Positions 22,540 through 35,969 of a stretch of DNA of 64,000 nt are shown piece after piece. The position numbers and the translations under genes were made by a program. Origin of the DNA: Trichaptum fuscoviolaceum (Eukaryota; Basidiomycota; Agaricomycetes; Hymenochaetales; Trichaptaceae). The stretch's first letter is position 1, and every line of letters begins with the position of its first letter. The notes below the pieces were generated by a model. The model did not search any database. It saw nothing but the letters and a program-made list of their open reading frames with translations, and had not been told where the DNA came from. The stretch lies in assembly GCA_910574455.1 (NCBI GenBank), contig CAJSYZ010000003.1:496001-560000 (forward strand), written 5' to 3'.

Positions 22540-25500
22540 ACATGCGAATACAATGAGGCAGCCAGCGCTAATCAAGGTAATTTTAGGCACTGCCACCAGC
22601 AATAGAAGGTCGAATACAGATAAGCGCTGGTCTGAAAAAGTAGCCAATGTGCACGAACGTCTCCTCGCATTACCTGCGAAGTCCGAGCGCGAAGCCTTCG
22701 AGGTGTCTTGTACCTAGCGGCAGGGCTCGGAACAAAGTAGCGCCATAGTGCTTCGTGGTTTGACCCTCACAAGATGATATCCTGATGATCCAAAATGTAG
22801 ATCATGTTGTCAGTCGTAAAGACAGATAAGACATTATCCCGAGAATGAAAACCCCAAGGGATTTGGATCCAGAGGCGGTGTAGATAGCAAGACTCGACAA
22901 TGCAATAGAAACGGAGTGTGGAGAGCGACAATCTGTGCAAGAGAGCGGTACGAACTTAAGACTCAGAGGAAAGTGTCGACCACGCTCAAGGAGAACTGAC
23001 CAGCGTCGATATGAGATTTGTCGTGCAGGAAAGCAGGAAGAAGACATGGGGGGTATGACAGATGAGACCGGGCGCTGTGTGATATGTAAAACGTGGCAGT
23101 GGCGAGATAGACAGAGTTTGATGCCAATAGCGGCGGACATGAAAACATTGCGCATGCTCTATCGTTGTAATTACCTCTGGTAAGTTCACATGATCTTCCG
23201 CGGCAGCCGAATGTGCTGTAGCCGCTCGCAATCTGATGTGAAGATGTACTCAGTGTCATAAGCGTCCGGTGACCGTACGAGTCCAGAATAGATTGATCTT
23301 TGAAAGGATAGCCATACTTCAGTCGTTGATAAGGAATGCATGAAAAAGAGGGCGTCAACTGCATTTCTCTCGTTTCTTGGGCGGTGATGGGCGACGGAGG
23401 AAGAAAAGTGTGGCGGTTCGGGGCTTCCGGGCAATAATCATACGTATCGGCAATTTGAATCGGCGACTCCGAGTCGGAGAATAGCCGGTCGGGTGCACTT
23501 TTCGTTGGTCTCGTCTATTTTGTTTTCGGTGGTTCCATACCTCAATCCCTGCATATTTGCTGCAACATTGTCGAGTTTTGTGACAATGGCCAGTTAGCCG
23601 CGCCACGGATGCTGTGAAGGCGTGCTTAGACAGTGGGCTGTTTTGAGGCTCTGTCGGCGCAGAGTTCCTTTCATGGAGCAAATTCACCCAACTTTCTGGC
23701 GACTCCTTCATTCATTCTCAATGCCTCCTTCCTATCCTTTCTCATGGATCTTCACTACATGCTTTATCCCAATGTGCGACGCAAACAAGACCACTGGTGC
23801 AATTTCGCGTGAACTAGCATCCGAAGGAGGGCAGAGGGGCGAAAACGCAAGATGAGAAGTTGATGTTGAGCGACATAGCGAGAGAGATTTAGGTACGCAC
23901 ATATGATTCTGGCGTGTCACTCTTTCCAGCCTCCACCCTTTCTTCCTTTCTACGTGTACCCTCCACCGATGTGCGCGAGGGTGTATCCTGTTCCTCCCTT
24001 TCAGAATCGCATTCTTCGTCCTGGCAGTCGCAGGATCATGACCGACTCCTACTCCCTCCGGCTCCTCGCCTCGCGTACCAGAATGCAATCCCTAAGAGCT
24101 CGTGCAACCCTTCAAAGCGCTCGTCTCATTCTGCGCATGTGGCGTCGCCGTCTGTGTAATACTTCGCACATCCAGCCTCTTGCTCGTGCATTATCCTCTG
24201 TTTGCGCGCCTCAGTTTATCCATCTATAATCTCCAGTCGGACCCATCGCAAAGCGCCTCAATTCCGGTGTCTCCCCTTACTTGCATTTTCCTTACCTTGC
24301 ATGGTGCTTGCTCCGCAGTTCTCTGACGGCTGGGTAACGTGAAGATCGATAGGCGCGCTGGGCCTCGATGAGGCTGGTGTGCCGTCACAGGAAAGGTTGT
24401 TTGTAGAAGGAAGGAGATTTAGTTCTAAAGGATTGAGAAGAAAGGAGGAGATGGTGATCCTGGATGAAGAGAATGTCGCCTGATTCTTCCATCAGGCAAA
24501 CCGCGAAACCAGCTTTGTCCGTATCCATGCACCAGCATCTCGTACTCGGCTCAGACGTCGTAACGGAAGGCATTTGTTGTTGGCTGAGACCTTGCGCGTC
24601 GTGTCCTTGTGGCTTCCTCATTGTGTTTGTATCTTCCGTGGAGATGAAAAGGTGCTTCGCCCGAGCCTGTGTATGTGTTTCCTCGCGAAAGCGAGCCCTT
24701 AGCATCCGTTTAGCTTCCGGTCATCGTGGACGCAGTCCAAAGCTCACTGTACCTATAAGAGATGCTCGTATGGACAATGAGGGTGCATAGAGGTGAGAGT
24801 CGAAGACGAACTTCGAGGGAAGAAATGCGTGCTCCTGATCCGACTCGCGACTCGGAGTCCGGCACTCGGCAAGTCAAGCGATAGCCGATACTTTGGCAAT
24901 GGCAACCTCAGGCTCCATTCTTGTCGCTGGCGACTCAGAGAATAACCGGCCCGTCGCGCTGCTTCCCTGTTCAACGACTCCTCTTCAGCAATCAACAAGC
25001 CGCACCTTTACTCACGTTTACAAATGCTTTGACTCTCTTTCACCCTGCGATGCAAACAAAGACACTCTTGCATCTTCGCGCTAACTACACACCGAAGGGG
25101 AGAAAAGCCTCGAAAGAGCGCGATGTGGAAGTTAATGTTATGCGGCATGATGGATAAGATGAGGGTGCGCACCGTCATTGAGGAAAGTTGCTTTTAGCTG
25201 ACGTGTGTATACCGCTTTTTGTGTCCTATCAATATCGACTAACACTTTCTTAACGTCGAGCTGGGAGGCCTGGAGTGCTAGATCCCAACTTACTTCGTCT
25301 CGCCTATTCTGCTTGGCAGAACACCGGGGAATCACTTGCCAATGCTTATCTGCCCTTTTACTTCCGCCACCATTCCGTGACGGCATAGCAAAACGTCATT
25401 CCCTACGAGCACGCTTCAAAGCAATCACCTTATTCTGTGTATGGGGCGTCGTCCTCCGTACCATCCCTCGCAAATTCGACCTCTTGCTCGTGTACCATCT

Positions 25501-27319
25501 GCTATACCCGCCCCGAATTCAAACTAAAAGCGCTTCATTCTATATATCTCCATTCACTTGCAACTCTCCCCTTCTCTGCCTTTGGCGCGAACCCTGCGAC
25601 TCATTGTTAATTGGTCGTCGTGAAGCTAGGTTACCCGGTCTGGGAATCGATGAAGATGACATGCCGTCGCTTGCAGTCGGTTCTTGAGGGAAGGAAGTCT
25701 GACATCTAGAGGACAGAGAAGGGATGGAGGTGCTACCCGAGAGAGAGCATGGGCAAGCAGGCTGGCGAGGCTGGGGGTGCTGAATGATCTGAGGTGGAGT
25801 AAAATTTGGTGGAGGTACGCAAAGTTTGTCGATGTTAGCTAATACGTAGCATCGGACTGACCTCTCTTCAAACACCAGTTTCAAACAACAATCATATCCT
25901 TAGTCCTCTACCAGTTGTATATATTGTCATCCCACCAATACCGTGATTTCCTCGAGTTGGCGAGGGACACGAAGGTGGCTGGTGCAAGTAACGTCATGGT
26001 CGACGTCCTCGAGTTGATCCCTGCACTTTCACCTTCTACCTCAACTATGTCATCAGTGGATGCAATCGAGGATGTACTGGAATCCATCAAGCTCATCCTA
26101 CGAAGTGGCATCTCGCGCAATCACGACCGAAGAATATTACTTGCCCTTTTACTCGCGCACCTTCGCGATGCTTGCGCTGAATACTCCGCTTACGCTCCCT
26201 GGTCTTGCGCAACTCTTAAAAGCCATCACCTTTCTTCAGTCGACGTCATATGTCGACTCAACGCCTTGCTCGTCCAACTACCATCATACCTCGGGCCATT
26301 GAATCCGGATCTCAGTGCATAGCGTCTTGATCGTAGTTCAACCCTTTCCGAGGCAATGGACCCTGCCCCGCAAAGTTCGTGGTGAAAACCATAGAAGACG
26401 AAGGCGATGCCGGTGAGGTCAACGTGTTTACAGTTGGAAAGGGACAGTTGGACGCTTTTCATATGAGACTAAGAAGAGGGAAAAGCATCGGAATATATGT
26501 ACATCTTTCTCTTCAAGAATCCCATAAAAGTCGATCTCTAACGAGCTAAAGGCTTTACAGTTGGCACCATCTCTTCTTGCTCCCCCTCTATCTGTCTTGT
26601 CGACCTTACTTTCTCAAGCAGCCTTTCTGTGGAGTCCCGCATTAGTTAATAGCGTCGAGGCAGGCGAATCTTGACCAGCACTCTCAACTAAGTAACCTTG
26701 TCGTCATCCCCGTACCAATCTTCTGACTTGGCCTTCTCTTTCCATGTCCGGAACCCTACAAAGACCACTGTCATCCCCTGACCCAGACTTCGTGCCGAGC
26801 TGTCGTTTACTGGCACTTCTCGACTTCGATGGAATAATTTACATTATCTGGGTATTCCAGTCATGTATCTAACTCATAAATGCATTGGCATAACACCCTC
26901 TTTTAATTCAAGCTATGCAAGTAGGCGTCGAAAGAAGTGAGAACCAGCGGTTCGACTCAGGATGACGACTAGCAAATCACGCGCCATGTAGACAAAAAGA
27001 CAGTAAAGAGGGCTTCGCGAGCTGACGCGATGCATTCGGCTCCATGGCACGAAGGCCCAGTACGAGGAAACACGTATAAAGCGACTGACAGACGAGAAAG
27101 CTGAACATTCAAGAACAGTTGATGCGTCAAGATTCAAATAACTCTCAGTCTGAGAAAATGTTAATTACATAGCAGTAGACGGAAGCATCATTATAAGCGA
27201 ATGGGGCAAAGGCCTTCGTACGGCCATTTTCTACTTGGTGCCGTTCTATGGATATGAATTTCAGAAAGTCAACCTCGATGAATCAATGACTGAACATACC
27301 CCTTCTGCAAAATGCGTCA
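22540..27319. other. Spacer between membrane-protein genes 2 and 3
   Basis: This contains the conserved upstream block of gene 2 (22800-23240), the junction block identical to unit 1/2 (24571-25107) and the 5' spacer of unit 3. A plus-strand frame at 25915-26322 resembles 7640-8026 of unit 1 over about 80 residues, but both then diverge and neither has a recognisable domain. No gene is supported. Confidence 0.4.
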
Positions 27320-30300
27320 TCACTCTCCGTTCTCGTTCTCCATAGTAGACTTGACTTCCTCGATCTCATTGAGCGTAGCCACTCCCGTTCCTATTACAGG
27401 AGTGTTTGGCAGCACGTTCGGATCTGCAGGCGTAGACCCAACCCTTACTGCACTTGGGGACGCGGTCGACGGAGAGTGTTCATCAAGAGGAGGAGCAGGA
27501 TGGTCTAGCTGGCCTGAGCTATCCGGTTTGACCTCCATCTGTGTTGAAGGCAAATGTTCCGCACCTTCATGAACGGAAGCGGGCTGGCTTGATTGGGGCG
27601 GAGTGGCCTGAGTGGATGTGGTGATGTCTTGGTCTTGCTCAGCGACGTCTGATCCTAGAGATATAGAATCAATGTCGGCTTGCTCTGCCGCCGCATTGTG
27701 ATGCTGCTGCTCCTCAATCACCCTGCTTGCTTTCTCGTACTCATCAATCCATGCGGGCAGTACTAAATCATGGAATTTCGTCCTGAGATCTGGATATCCC
27801 CAAAGAAAAAGCCTGATATAACGCTTTGCATGTTCTTCACTCTCCATACTAGTTCATGTTAGTATGCTCTTTATGTTAAAATGGTCGGGTGCTTACATGA
27901 ACATTTTCCAAAATTCAAATTTGGACATGACCCAATCGGCCGTTTCATCGTTGAAGGTCGTCAGCAGAGCTTCACGAAACTCGTTTTCGGCGTTCGTGGT
28001 AAGGTGTACCGCTTGGGTCTCCTCCGGCCCCTCAGCTTTCTCGTGTCTCTCTCTTCCTCCCGATTCAACATCGCCTTCTGTCCTTCCTGTAGGGCAACAC
28101 GCGCATATATGCACCCGAACAAAATGACCGAGGTCAGAAAATGCCTTCTTAGTTACCAGCCAGCCCTTTTTGATTGGATATACGATGAAGCGGATTAATT
28201 TCGAAAGAAGGTACGGTTCTGGCCAGTCGCGTTCCCAGTCAACTTCATAGTTTAGACGTGCTACGCGGTTGTCAATCCCGAATGCCCTATTCCGTAATGT
28301 CAGTACAAACTTAAGCGGTGATAAGTATATTCAAAGCACCAGAATATGTTTCGATGCAGATGCAACTTCTTGTCTCGGTATTCCCACCGTGGGTGTCGAA
28401 TCCTTATCCAAACTTCAAGTTGCAGATTCTTGATCCATTTCCAAGCTTCGCCAATCCATTTCCAAACCCGAAGATCTTCAATCCACTGCAATGCCTTCTG
28501 AATCCATTTAGCCCAGACTGATTCACGCTTGAGCTGGTATATAAACCAAAGCGTAACTGCGAGCAAGCACATGCCATGCAGTCCAGTGAGGATACTTGTT
28601 GCGAAAGAGACAAAACGTGGCTGCTCAAAAGTCAGTTCTATGGCAATCTCAGATTAATTGATGCCGCACCTGGAGAGACAAATAAGCGAAAAGGTTCAAC
28701 CCGATGACGAAAGAAATGGCTGCGATGATTAAAAACAGCATTGGTGCTTTGTCGAACCACAAGCGAATGACCCTCGGAGGGACACGGGTATCATAACTTG
28801 AAGTTCTATTAACCGACCATCGGCAGGATAAGGATAGAACAGCTCACGAACATGGACGATTTCCTCCACGTCAATCCCAGCAAGCTACTCACACCCGAAG
28901 ACACACTAAAGACCAACGACATTAACCAGAAAAGGTTGACTACTCCTCTCAGGGAATCGGATGCTGCATTCTGCAATGGGGCATACGTGAACTGGAGGGT
29001 GGTCGCCGTCACGCTGGAGAAGAAGGTAGCGATTGTTGTTAGATTGATATATCGTGTTGTATCCCTCTCCATTTGATCAACAAGGAACTTTGGTAAGGCT
29101 AGTTTCGTATTAGTGGCAATGGTAGAGAAGTAATGTCGTCAGATTCACTTACATTCCTTTCCGAACGTTCTCAACTCATCCGGTACGGCATTTACTGGAT
29201 CCTCTCCCAATTTTGCCTCTTCCGCATGAGCTATACCAATCATCGCTCTTTCGAACTCAGAGAGGAGATTGCTGTGTATATATGTAATGCATTCAGACAC
29301 CTCCCCGCTGCGCAATAGCCCTGAAACCACGACTACGTCAGATAATCAAGAACTGTGAGCTCTGGTCTCTCGCTTACCCAAGATTCTGTGTGCTCCAACC
29401 TTCGGGGTAATGGGTCAAAGTCACTAGTATATCGTGCGCTTGGTGCTTACCCATAGACAAATTACCCACTGCTTTACTTTCCGAAAGTAAAACGCGTGTT
29501 TCTGATGATAGAGGCTGCTTTGAAACCGGGTAACAGCGTGAAGCAGATTTAGGAGTACAGCACGCAATTCTGTACGGAAATCTATAGAACAGAATCAGAG
29601 GCAAGCTTTCTTACACAACAGATCGCACGCCACGCACCTTCCGGTTGGTCATGAACCACCCGTTCCAGGTATTGGACAAAAGAGAGTAGCTTCTCTTTCA
29701 GAGTATTCGTAGCGTCAATGACCGTCTTGTCTCCTCCGATTATCATAAAATGCGAAACAAGGTGGTCCAGCTGAATTTACCATTACATCAGCATCTGGTG
29801 AGCAGTATAAGTTTGCTAACCTCTATCCGCATTTCATCGCACAATCTAAAGAGGGTATGTCACTCTCAATGGGAATGCTTGTGTGAGAATACATACCTTC
29901 GGTGTCCTGCGAGCCGTTGTGCGAGGTGCTCAATGTCGATAGGTCTCGGCCAAGCACCTAGCTCTCCGATACCTACCGTTGGTGGGAAGACATGGTCTAT
30001 ATATTCCGCACACCGGATTTCAGTGTCCGCTATCTTCAGCGTTGCCAACCATTCACTCGAAGCTAGAAGAACATCAAATCGGTAGTCATTGGTAGATTTA
30101 TCTAATACCAAAGTATCGAAAATGCTCAAGCACGTACATTTCTCTTCGAATGTCGTCAGCGCTTCGACAACTCCACCCATCGCAGTTTCCAAGGCGGAGA
30201 ATAATTCGTCGTTAATGAATTTCAAGCATTCGACATATTTACTTCTCCATACGAGGTCTGCGCCACACATCATTAGAGATCAAGTTGTGGATCGAAAGCC

Positions 30301-31498
30301 TTTGGTCCATACCACTAATTTTGTCATCTCCGTCCTTGTATGAGTGAATTAATCCTTTGCATTTTCCATAGATACTCTGAACTCACGCTAGCGATTCTAC
30401 TCCATTGCTTGAGCTTATCAGGATAAAGTGCATCTTTTTCATGCGGGCTCCAAGCGACGCCATAAATTGAGTTCCAAAGCCTATTGAAAGACCATCTAAC
30501 TTCGCCCATTGCGTTCGGTCTCCCTAAGACTTCATTATTACTACAAAATCTTCGCCTAAACATTAATACGACATACCACTGGGAGTCACATCGAAGGCAT
30601 TCTCCAGGGATTGTACAGGTTTAAGCAACCCTTTCCGCAGTTTTTCTGCCTCTTTAATTACATCTTCGTCGCTTCCGACAATGCCCAAGTGTGCAATGAA
30701 GCATCCCAACTATTATTCGTTGGTCAGAGAATAATTGCTCAAGAAAGGTTCTGTACGTACCTCCACCTGCATCTTTTCGCACTCGCTTGAATGGAAGACA
30801 GTATAAGAGCCAATTTGAAGAGTAAGGCGGAGTGTAGTACCTTCTGTGCTTCGCACATCTGTCTTTGTACTTGACAATTGTTTCGTCGCTTGGCCAGTCG
30901 TCTATGGGTGCGTTTGAGCCGTCACGGCTGCCGTCATTAAAGACACGTCATCACGCACCATCGATATCAGTCTCATTCTGCTCCATCTCAATGTTGAGAA
31001 GTTCCTGAGTAGTAGGGTCTGCAGCTGCTGGTGAATTGTCACCTACGTATTCATTCGATTCATCTCAGTTGCCATCATAAAAGACGCGTTATTTCTCACC
31101 CGGATTCGCAGTACCGAGGTTTGCCATATCAGTACTGAGAGGTTCCTGGTTAGCGGCGCCTGCTTCTTCTGGTGAGCCATCGCTTTGGTGCAAAGCTCCA
31201 CGAAGTTCTTGGGCTGTTTTCGCGTCAGAAAGGATTCACGCATGAGTTGGTGACTTGAGAGCGATTGTCACTCACTCTTTTCTTGTTCTGACTTCCGAAT
31301 CATAAGGTCTCGCATCTCCTTCACGACAGTGAGGATATCGCTCAACGTGTCATTCGGTACTTGCGTCGAATTGGCGCCTTGACACCATCAATATCTCAAC
31401 GACATAGATTGCTGATAATCACAAACCTATTCCTGGATCTGTGAAACCGCGTCAGCTTAAAGTCTGTAACCCGAGGTAAGAAGAGACGAACCAGACAT
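27320..31498 (-). CDS. Tandem-repeated fungal membrane protein, copy 3
   Basis: This copy has the same architecture as copies 1 and 2: ATGTCTG first exon at 31498, 12-nt microexon ATCCAGGAATAG, paired helical repeats (IAHLGIVGSDE and VSHFMIIGGDK), a 22-nt mini-exon reading VGAHRIL, a membrane domain (FLVDQMERDTTRYINL, LRGVVNLFWLMSLVFSV) and a Pro/Ser/Thr-rich tail ending at 27320. The segment after the fourth membrane helix is lengthened by a run of Trp-rich turns (EDLRVWKWIGEAWKWIKNL). The checked exons are all open. It is most similar to copy 2. As with its neighbours the function is unknown. Four likely membrane spans and a repeated helical domain suggest a surface or endomembrane protein. 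Confidence 0.7.
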
Positions 31499-31570
31499 AT
31501 CGATCACAGCGAGCAGAAGGATATGGCGGTGGGAGGAAAGAGAGTCGTCGGCGCTGAAGAGGCTGGACCC

Positions 31571-31579
31571 CTTTATAGC
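31571..31579 (-). promoter_or_regulatory. TATA box of membrane-protein gene 3
   Basis: GCTATAAAGGGG on the minus strand lies about 73 bp upstream of the ATG at 31498. The surrounding block is shared with the other two copies. Confidence 0.55.
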
Positions 31580-32135
31580 ACATGCGAGTACAATGAGGCA
31601 GCCAGCGCTAATCAAGGTAATTTTAGGCACTGCCACCAGCAATAGAAGGTTGAATGCAGATAAGCGCTGGTCTGAAAAAGTAGCCAAGGTCCACAAACGT
31701 TTCCTCACATCACCTGTGAAGTCCCAGCGCGAAGTCTTGGAGGTGTCTGATACCTAGCGACAGGACTCGGAACACAGTACCGCCATAGTGCTTCGGGGTT
31801 TCACCCTCACAAGATAATAACCTGACAATCCAAAAAGTAGATCGTGCTTTCAGTTGTAAAGACAGATCAGACATTATCCCAAGAATGCAATCCCCAAGAC
31901 ATTTGGATATAGACTCCCAGAGGCGGTGTAGGGTATAATAGATAGCAAGACTTGACAATGCAATAGAAACGGAATGTGGAGAGCGACGATCCGTGCGAGA
32001 GAGCGGTACAAGCTTAAGACTCAGGGGAAAGTGTCGACCACGTTCAAGGAGAACTGACCAGCGTCGATATGAGATTTGTCTTGCAGGAAAGCAGGAAGAA
32101 GACATGGGGGTATGACAGATGAGACCGGGCACTGT
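31580..32135. other. Upstream block of gene 3, no gene
   Basis: This is homologous to 13100-13640 and 22540-23075. The frames are not conserved between copies and contain small indels, so I regard it as non-coding upstream sequence. Confidence 0.5.
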
Positions 32136-32140
32136 TGAAG

Positions 32141-32162
32141 GGAGCAATTTGTAAATTGCTCC
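32141..32162. repeat. Perfect hairpin near the element 5' end
   Basis: GGAGCAATTT, a 2-nt loop (GT) and AAATTGCTCC form a perfect 10-bp inverted repeat only a few bases inside the junction with tandem unit 3. Confidence 0.7.
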
Positions 32163-33422
32163 GGGTCAGTGTAGAGAGCGGACTTCGAAAACCTCGTTTC
32201 TTCTCTTTGTCCTCGCTCTCATTCATCTTGTCTTTCATGCTTCTTTCATTCTCTTTGTAACGTTAGTATATTAGACTGCGAGCGAGCGTTCAAGCTTCTT
32301 TGGCTTCTTACGCATCGCTCGCAGGTATGTATCTTGTTCTTGACATTGTCGCACGGCTTCTTACGCATCGCTCGCAGCAATGCTTTTGTTTTAGACACAA
32401 ATTTTATTCGTTTATGCCACCTCGGACAAAGAGATCTAAGACACCTGCTTCCCAATACTCACAGTCCACGGCATCAGACCACGCAGACCCACTGCGCACC
32501 GTAGCTCTTACCCGCAGAGCAACTAAGCAGACCATCACAGCCGACTCAGTGCCGCTCACTCCATCTAACTCCTCAGCTTGTCCCAACAACAATAGTATGG
32601 CCCCCGAAGACTCACCCGCAGACAGCTCATCACCTCCCGCAAGGCCCACGATGACCGATGCTGATCTCCGAGCCCTTGCAGCAATACTCAAAGAGACCTG
32701 GCTCCCCTCACGGGCAGACTCACCCGCTAGCTCGTCAAACTACCCACCTCCGGCACCCCCAGCACCTCCAGCACCAAGCACCATTACCGCCAGCCACGAA
32801 GGATTCATCCCACCGCACTCTTCCAACCCCGCATATGGTGCGTCACCCTCTCTAATCACCCTCTTTCCGGATGTTAGCGCAACAGTCCTCGCATGCATCT
32901 TAAACCATACCTTCCAAGCGGAGGATCTGCATAAACTGGATAACCGGATTGACCATCGGAAGGAGATGCCAGAGTTTACCGTTGGCGCGGACGGCAAACT
33001 CGAGATGCGCACGGGCACCGGAACCACTACAAGCAAGGATTATCCAAACCCATACTTGGTACTCTACCCCCTCCAACGCTACTTCGCCATTCTGCTAGCG
33101 CATACAGCAACAGTCGGAACCCTCGGGCGCATTCCCTACTATCTTTCTTGCTATACGGCACAGGTCATCTCACATGCAACAGATTACGAATGGCATGCTG
33201 TTCGTGCTTACCATACTCTGTTCTTTACAAAGCGCCTCGAAGATATGCGCCTCGGGCACTATCACCAGTGGGAGGAGTTTGACCCTAAACTTGCGGGCCA
33301 ATTTCTATACAAGAACGTGCGGGCACACACTATAGCATTGTCAAAGTCATCATCTACCAAGCGCCCGTCGACGGCCAGCAACGATCCCAAGGCAGCATGC
33401 CTCAAGTGGAACAGGGGGGAAT

Positions 33423-33997
33423 TGTTACGACCTAGAGTGGTTCCTTCGCTTTCGAGACCCTGAATCGGACACAGACGACGATCGGACGCAATGAGCGGTG
33501 GTTCTCACTCTGAGAAGCACTTTACAAGTCAATTAAGCTATTCTACACATCAGAGCTAAAGATAAACACATCACCTGAGAAGCACTTTACAAGAGGCCAA
33601 AAGTGGAGTGCTTCGCAGGGGGATCCGCGGTTTTGATGAACAAAGGCAAAAACTATACAGTACCAAGCCACTGGACCCTGATCCGACTAGGTCCGACCTA
33701 TACCGCTGACGTAAGTCGGAGTTCGGGGTCCCGCTCTAGTCGGGGTCCCGCATCGGTAGAGCGGAGGTTCGAGTCGGAGTGGCGGAAGAAAGAAAGAAAG
33801 GAGAATTGTTTGCAGGGCGCTTGTCCTAGCGGCCTGCAAACATACAGGCAAGTAATCTATGCAAAAAGGAAGAGAATCGGAGTTAAAGAAAGTCCGGTTT
33901 CGGACCGGACATGTCGGGGATCCGACTCGGAGTGTGATCGTAAAAGAAAATAAAGGAAAATAAAAGAAATAAAATAACCTGAGGTGGATTCCTGACA
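33423..33997 (-). repeat. Element 1 3' LTR
   Basis: The LTR is 575 bp, TGTTACGACC...CTGACA on the plus strand, and identical by eye to 39184-39758. It is followed on the plus side by TTTATCCCCCTCC (33998-34010), the complement of a purine-rich tract that would prime plus-strand DNA synthesis. Confidence 0.9.
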
Positions 33998-34040
33998 TTT
34001 ATCCCCCTCCAAGGGCGCTCCTAAAGAGCGCGCGCGTTCG

Positions 34041-35969
34041 TTAGCGAATGGTGTTGGGGTACCGACGATAGAACTTTCGGATAACGGCGGGGGCATGCTC
34101 CATGTTCGCAGCATCGATCCATTGGTCTTCCTCGGGTCCATAGCCTTTCCAGCGAACCAAATACTGCAGAGTCCGACCTCGACCGCTTCGGCGCGAATTA
34201 AGGACTTCGGATACTTCGTATTCGATGTCGCCGTCGACGTTTACGGGCTCTGGCGGTGTCTGGACGCGACCAGGAATAGTGTCCGGTGTATACTTCGTGA
34301 GAAGCGACACATGGAACACTGGGTGAATCCGCATAGTCGCAGGCAGCTGAAGCTCGTAATTCAAGAGTCCAATCTTCCGCAAAACCGTGTAGGGTCCGAG
34401 TCTCCGCGGATTCAGCTTGCGCGTGCCCGGTATTGCGATATTCCGTGCGTCGAGCCATACCTTGTCTCCTGGTCGAATGTCCGGCGTGTCTGCATGTCCC
34501 TGGTCGTAATACCGCTTCATCCGCTCCGCGGCAACTTCAAGAGCCGCGCGAGCGTCCTCCTGAGCCTTCTGAAGCAGGTCGAGTCGGTCGTCCGCTGCAG
34601 GTACCGTCGAAAGTCCGGCACTCGGTACAATGGTGAACTCGGGGTCGTATCCATACAACAGCGCGAAGGGAGACACCTTGGTAGCGGAGTGCGCTCGAGT
34701 GTTGTGCGCAAACTCCGCCATGGGCAGTAACTCCGACCAATTTTCCTGTCGGACGTCGGTGAACGCGCGGAGATATTGTTCCAACTCCTGGTTCACCCGC
34801 TCGGTCTGACCGTCCGTTTGCGGGTGGAAGGATGTCGATGTTGCGCCCTCGATCCCAAGTCGATGGAGTACCGCCTTCATAAACCGGGAGACAAACTGCG
34901 TACCCCGGTCCGAAATGACTTTGCGCGGCGTGCCATGGTGTTTCCAAACTTCGGACACAAACAAGTCGGCCGTCCGTGCAGAGTCAATATCCGAGGTCGT
35001 CGGTATGAAATGGGCCTGCTTGGTGAGTCGGTCTACAACCACGAAGATCGCGTCGTATTCACCGGACTGTGGCAGCTGTGTAATGAAGTCGCACGAAATG
35101 ACCTGCCACGGTCCGTCTGGTACTTCGTTGGGCTGAAGCGGACCAACCGGACGTTGCGGGATATTCTTCGTCCGCATACAAGTGTCACAGCCCGACACGT
35201 ACCGCTCGACGAAAGTAGACATACCAGGCCACCAGTAGTTCCGACTCACCAACTCGTAGGTCTTCCAACGACCCGGATGTCCGACCGGAAGCGAATCGTG
35301 GTGTAACTTGACGATATCGCGGCGGATCTCCTCGTCCTTCGGCACATAGACCTTACCCCGGTACAGCAGCAGCCCATCCTCCGTGTTCCACTCCTCCAGA
35401 TCGTTCGCCAGCGCGCGCGGAGCCCCTTCCTTCATCTTCTCAATCGCCTCGACCAATTCCTCGTCAAACCTCTCGGACTCCCGAATCCTCCGCAACAACT
35501 CCGTATCCCCCTCTGCCCGGACCATCCCTCGTCGCATCGCCAACGTATAGAAGCGGTTCGTGTCCAGAAGGACCTTGTTCGTATTGTCCGGTCCGTCAGG
35601 ACGAAGATCTTCGCGCCTGGACAAAGCATCCGGCTTTCCACCAAGTCGGCCGGGGCGGTGACGGATCAGAAAGTCAAAACGGCTAAGGAACAAGCTCCAG
35701 CGGGCCTGGCGTCTCGTCAGGTTTCGGGCTTCCGCAAAGAAGAGCAGGTTTCGGTGGTCCGACACAATGTCAATTTTGTGCGGACTTCCTTCGAGATAGT
35801 GCCGCCACTCGTCCAAGGCTCGGACGATGGCTAGAAGCTCCTTGTCGTGGATCTCATAGTTCCGTTCTGCATCGCCCAGGGACTTCGAATAGTAGGCCAC
35901 TGGGTGAATGTCACCGTCTGGTCCGATCTGCGAAAGTACCGCTCGGTCGCGAAGTCCGAAGCATCGCAT
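34041..35969 (-). pseudogene. Element 1 pol, RNase H-integrase-chromodomain part
   Basis: This frame continues pol after a frameshift near 35944. It covers RNase H (SKSLGDAERNYEIHDKELLA), the integrase HHCC zinc site (GHPGRWKTYELV...CDTCMRTKN), the integrase core (CDFITQLP, SDRGTQFVS, NQELEQYLRAF as the D, D, E stretches), the GPY/F-like region (RRLGPYTVLRKIG) and a C-terminal chromodomain (LVRWKGYGPEEDQW). The chromodomain places it among chromoviruses and would direct integration to heterochromatin. It ends at 34041, just before the purine tract. Confidence 0.85.

Larger units (their letters stand above)
15651..24922. repeat. Tandem unit 2 (~9.3 kb)
   Basis: This is the second copy of the tandem unit, with its membrane-protein gene at 18287-22458 and spacers at 15651-18286 and about 22540-24922. 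It is closer to unit 3 than to unit 1 in most of the gene. Confidence 0.85.
24923..32135. repeat. Tandem unit 3, truncated
   Basis: The third unit follows the same order as the others until about 32135. There the homology with unit 2 (GAGACCGGGC...CTGT) stops and unrelated retroelement sequence begins. The gene in this unit is complete, and the distal spacer is lost. Confidence 0.8.

Noticed and set aside
34095..34730. 211-codon plus-strand frame and others antisense to element 1 pol
   Set aside because: These are antisense shadows of integrase and reverse transcriptase.
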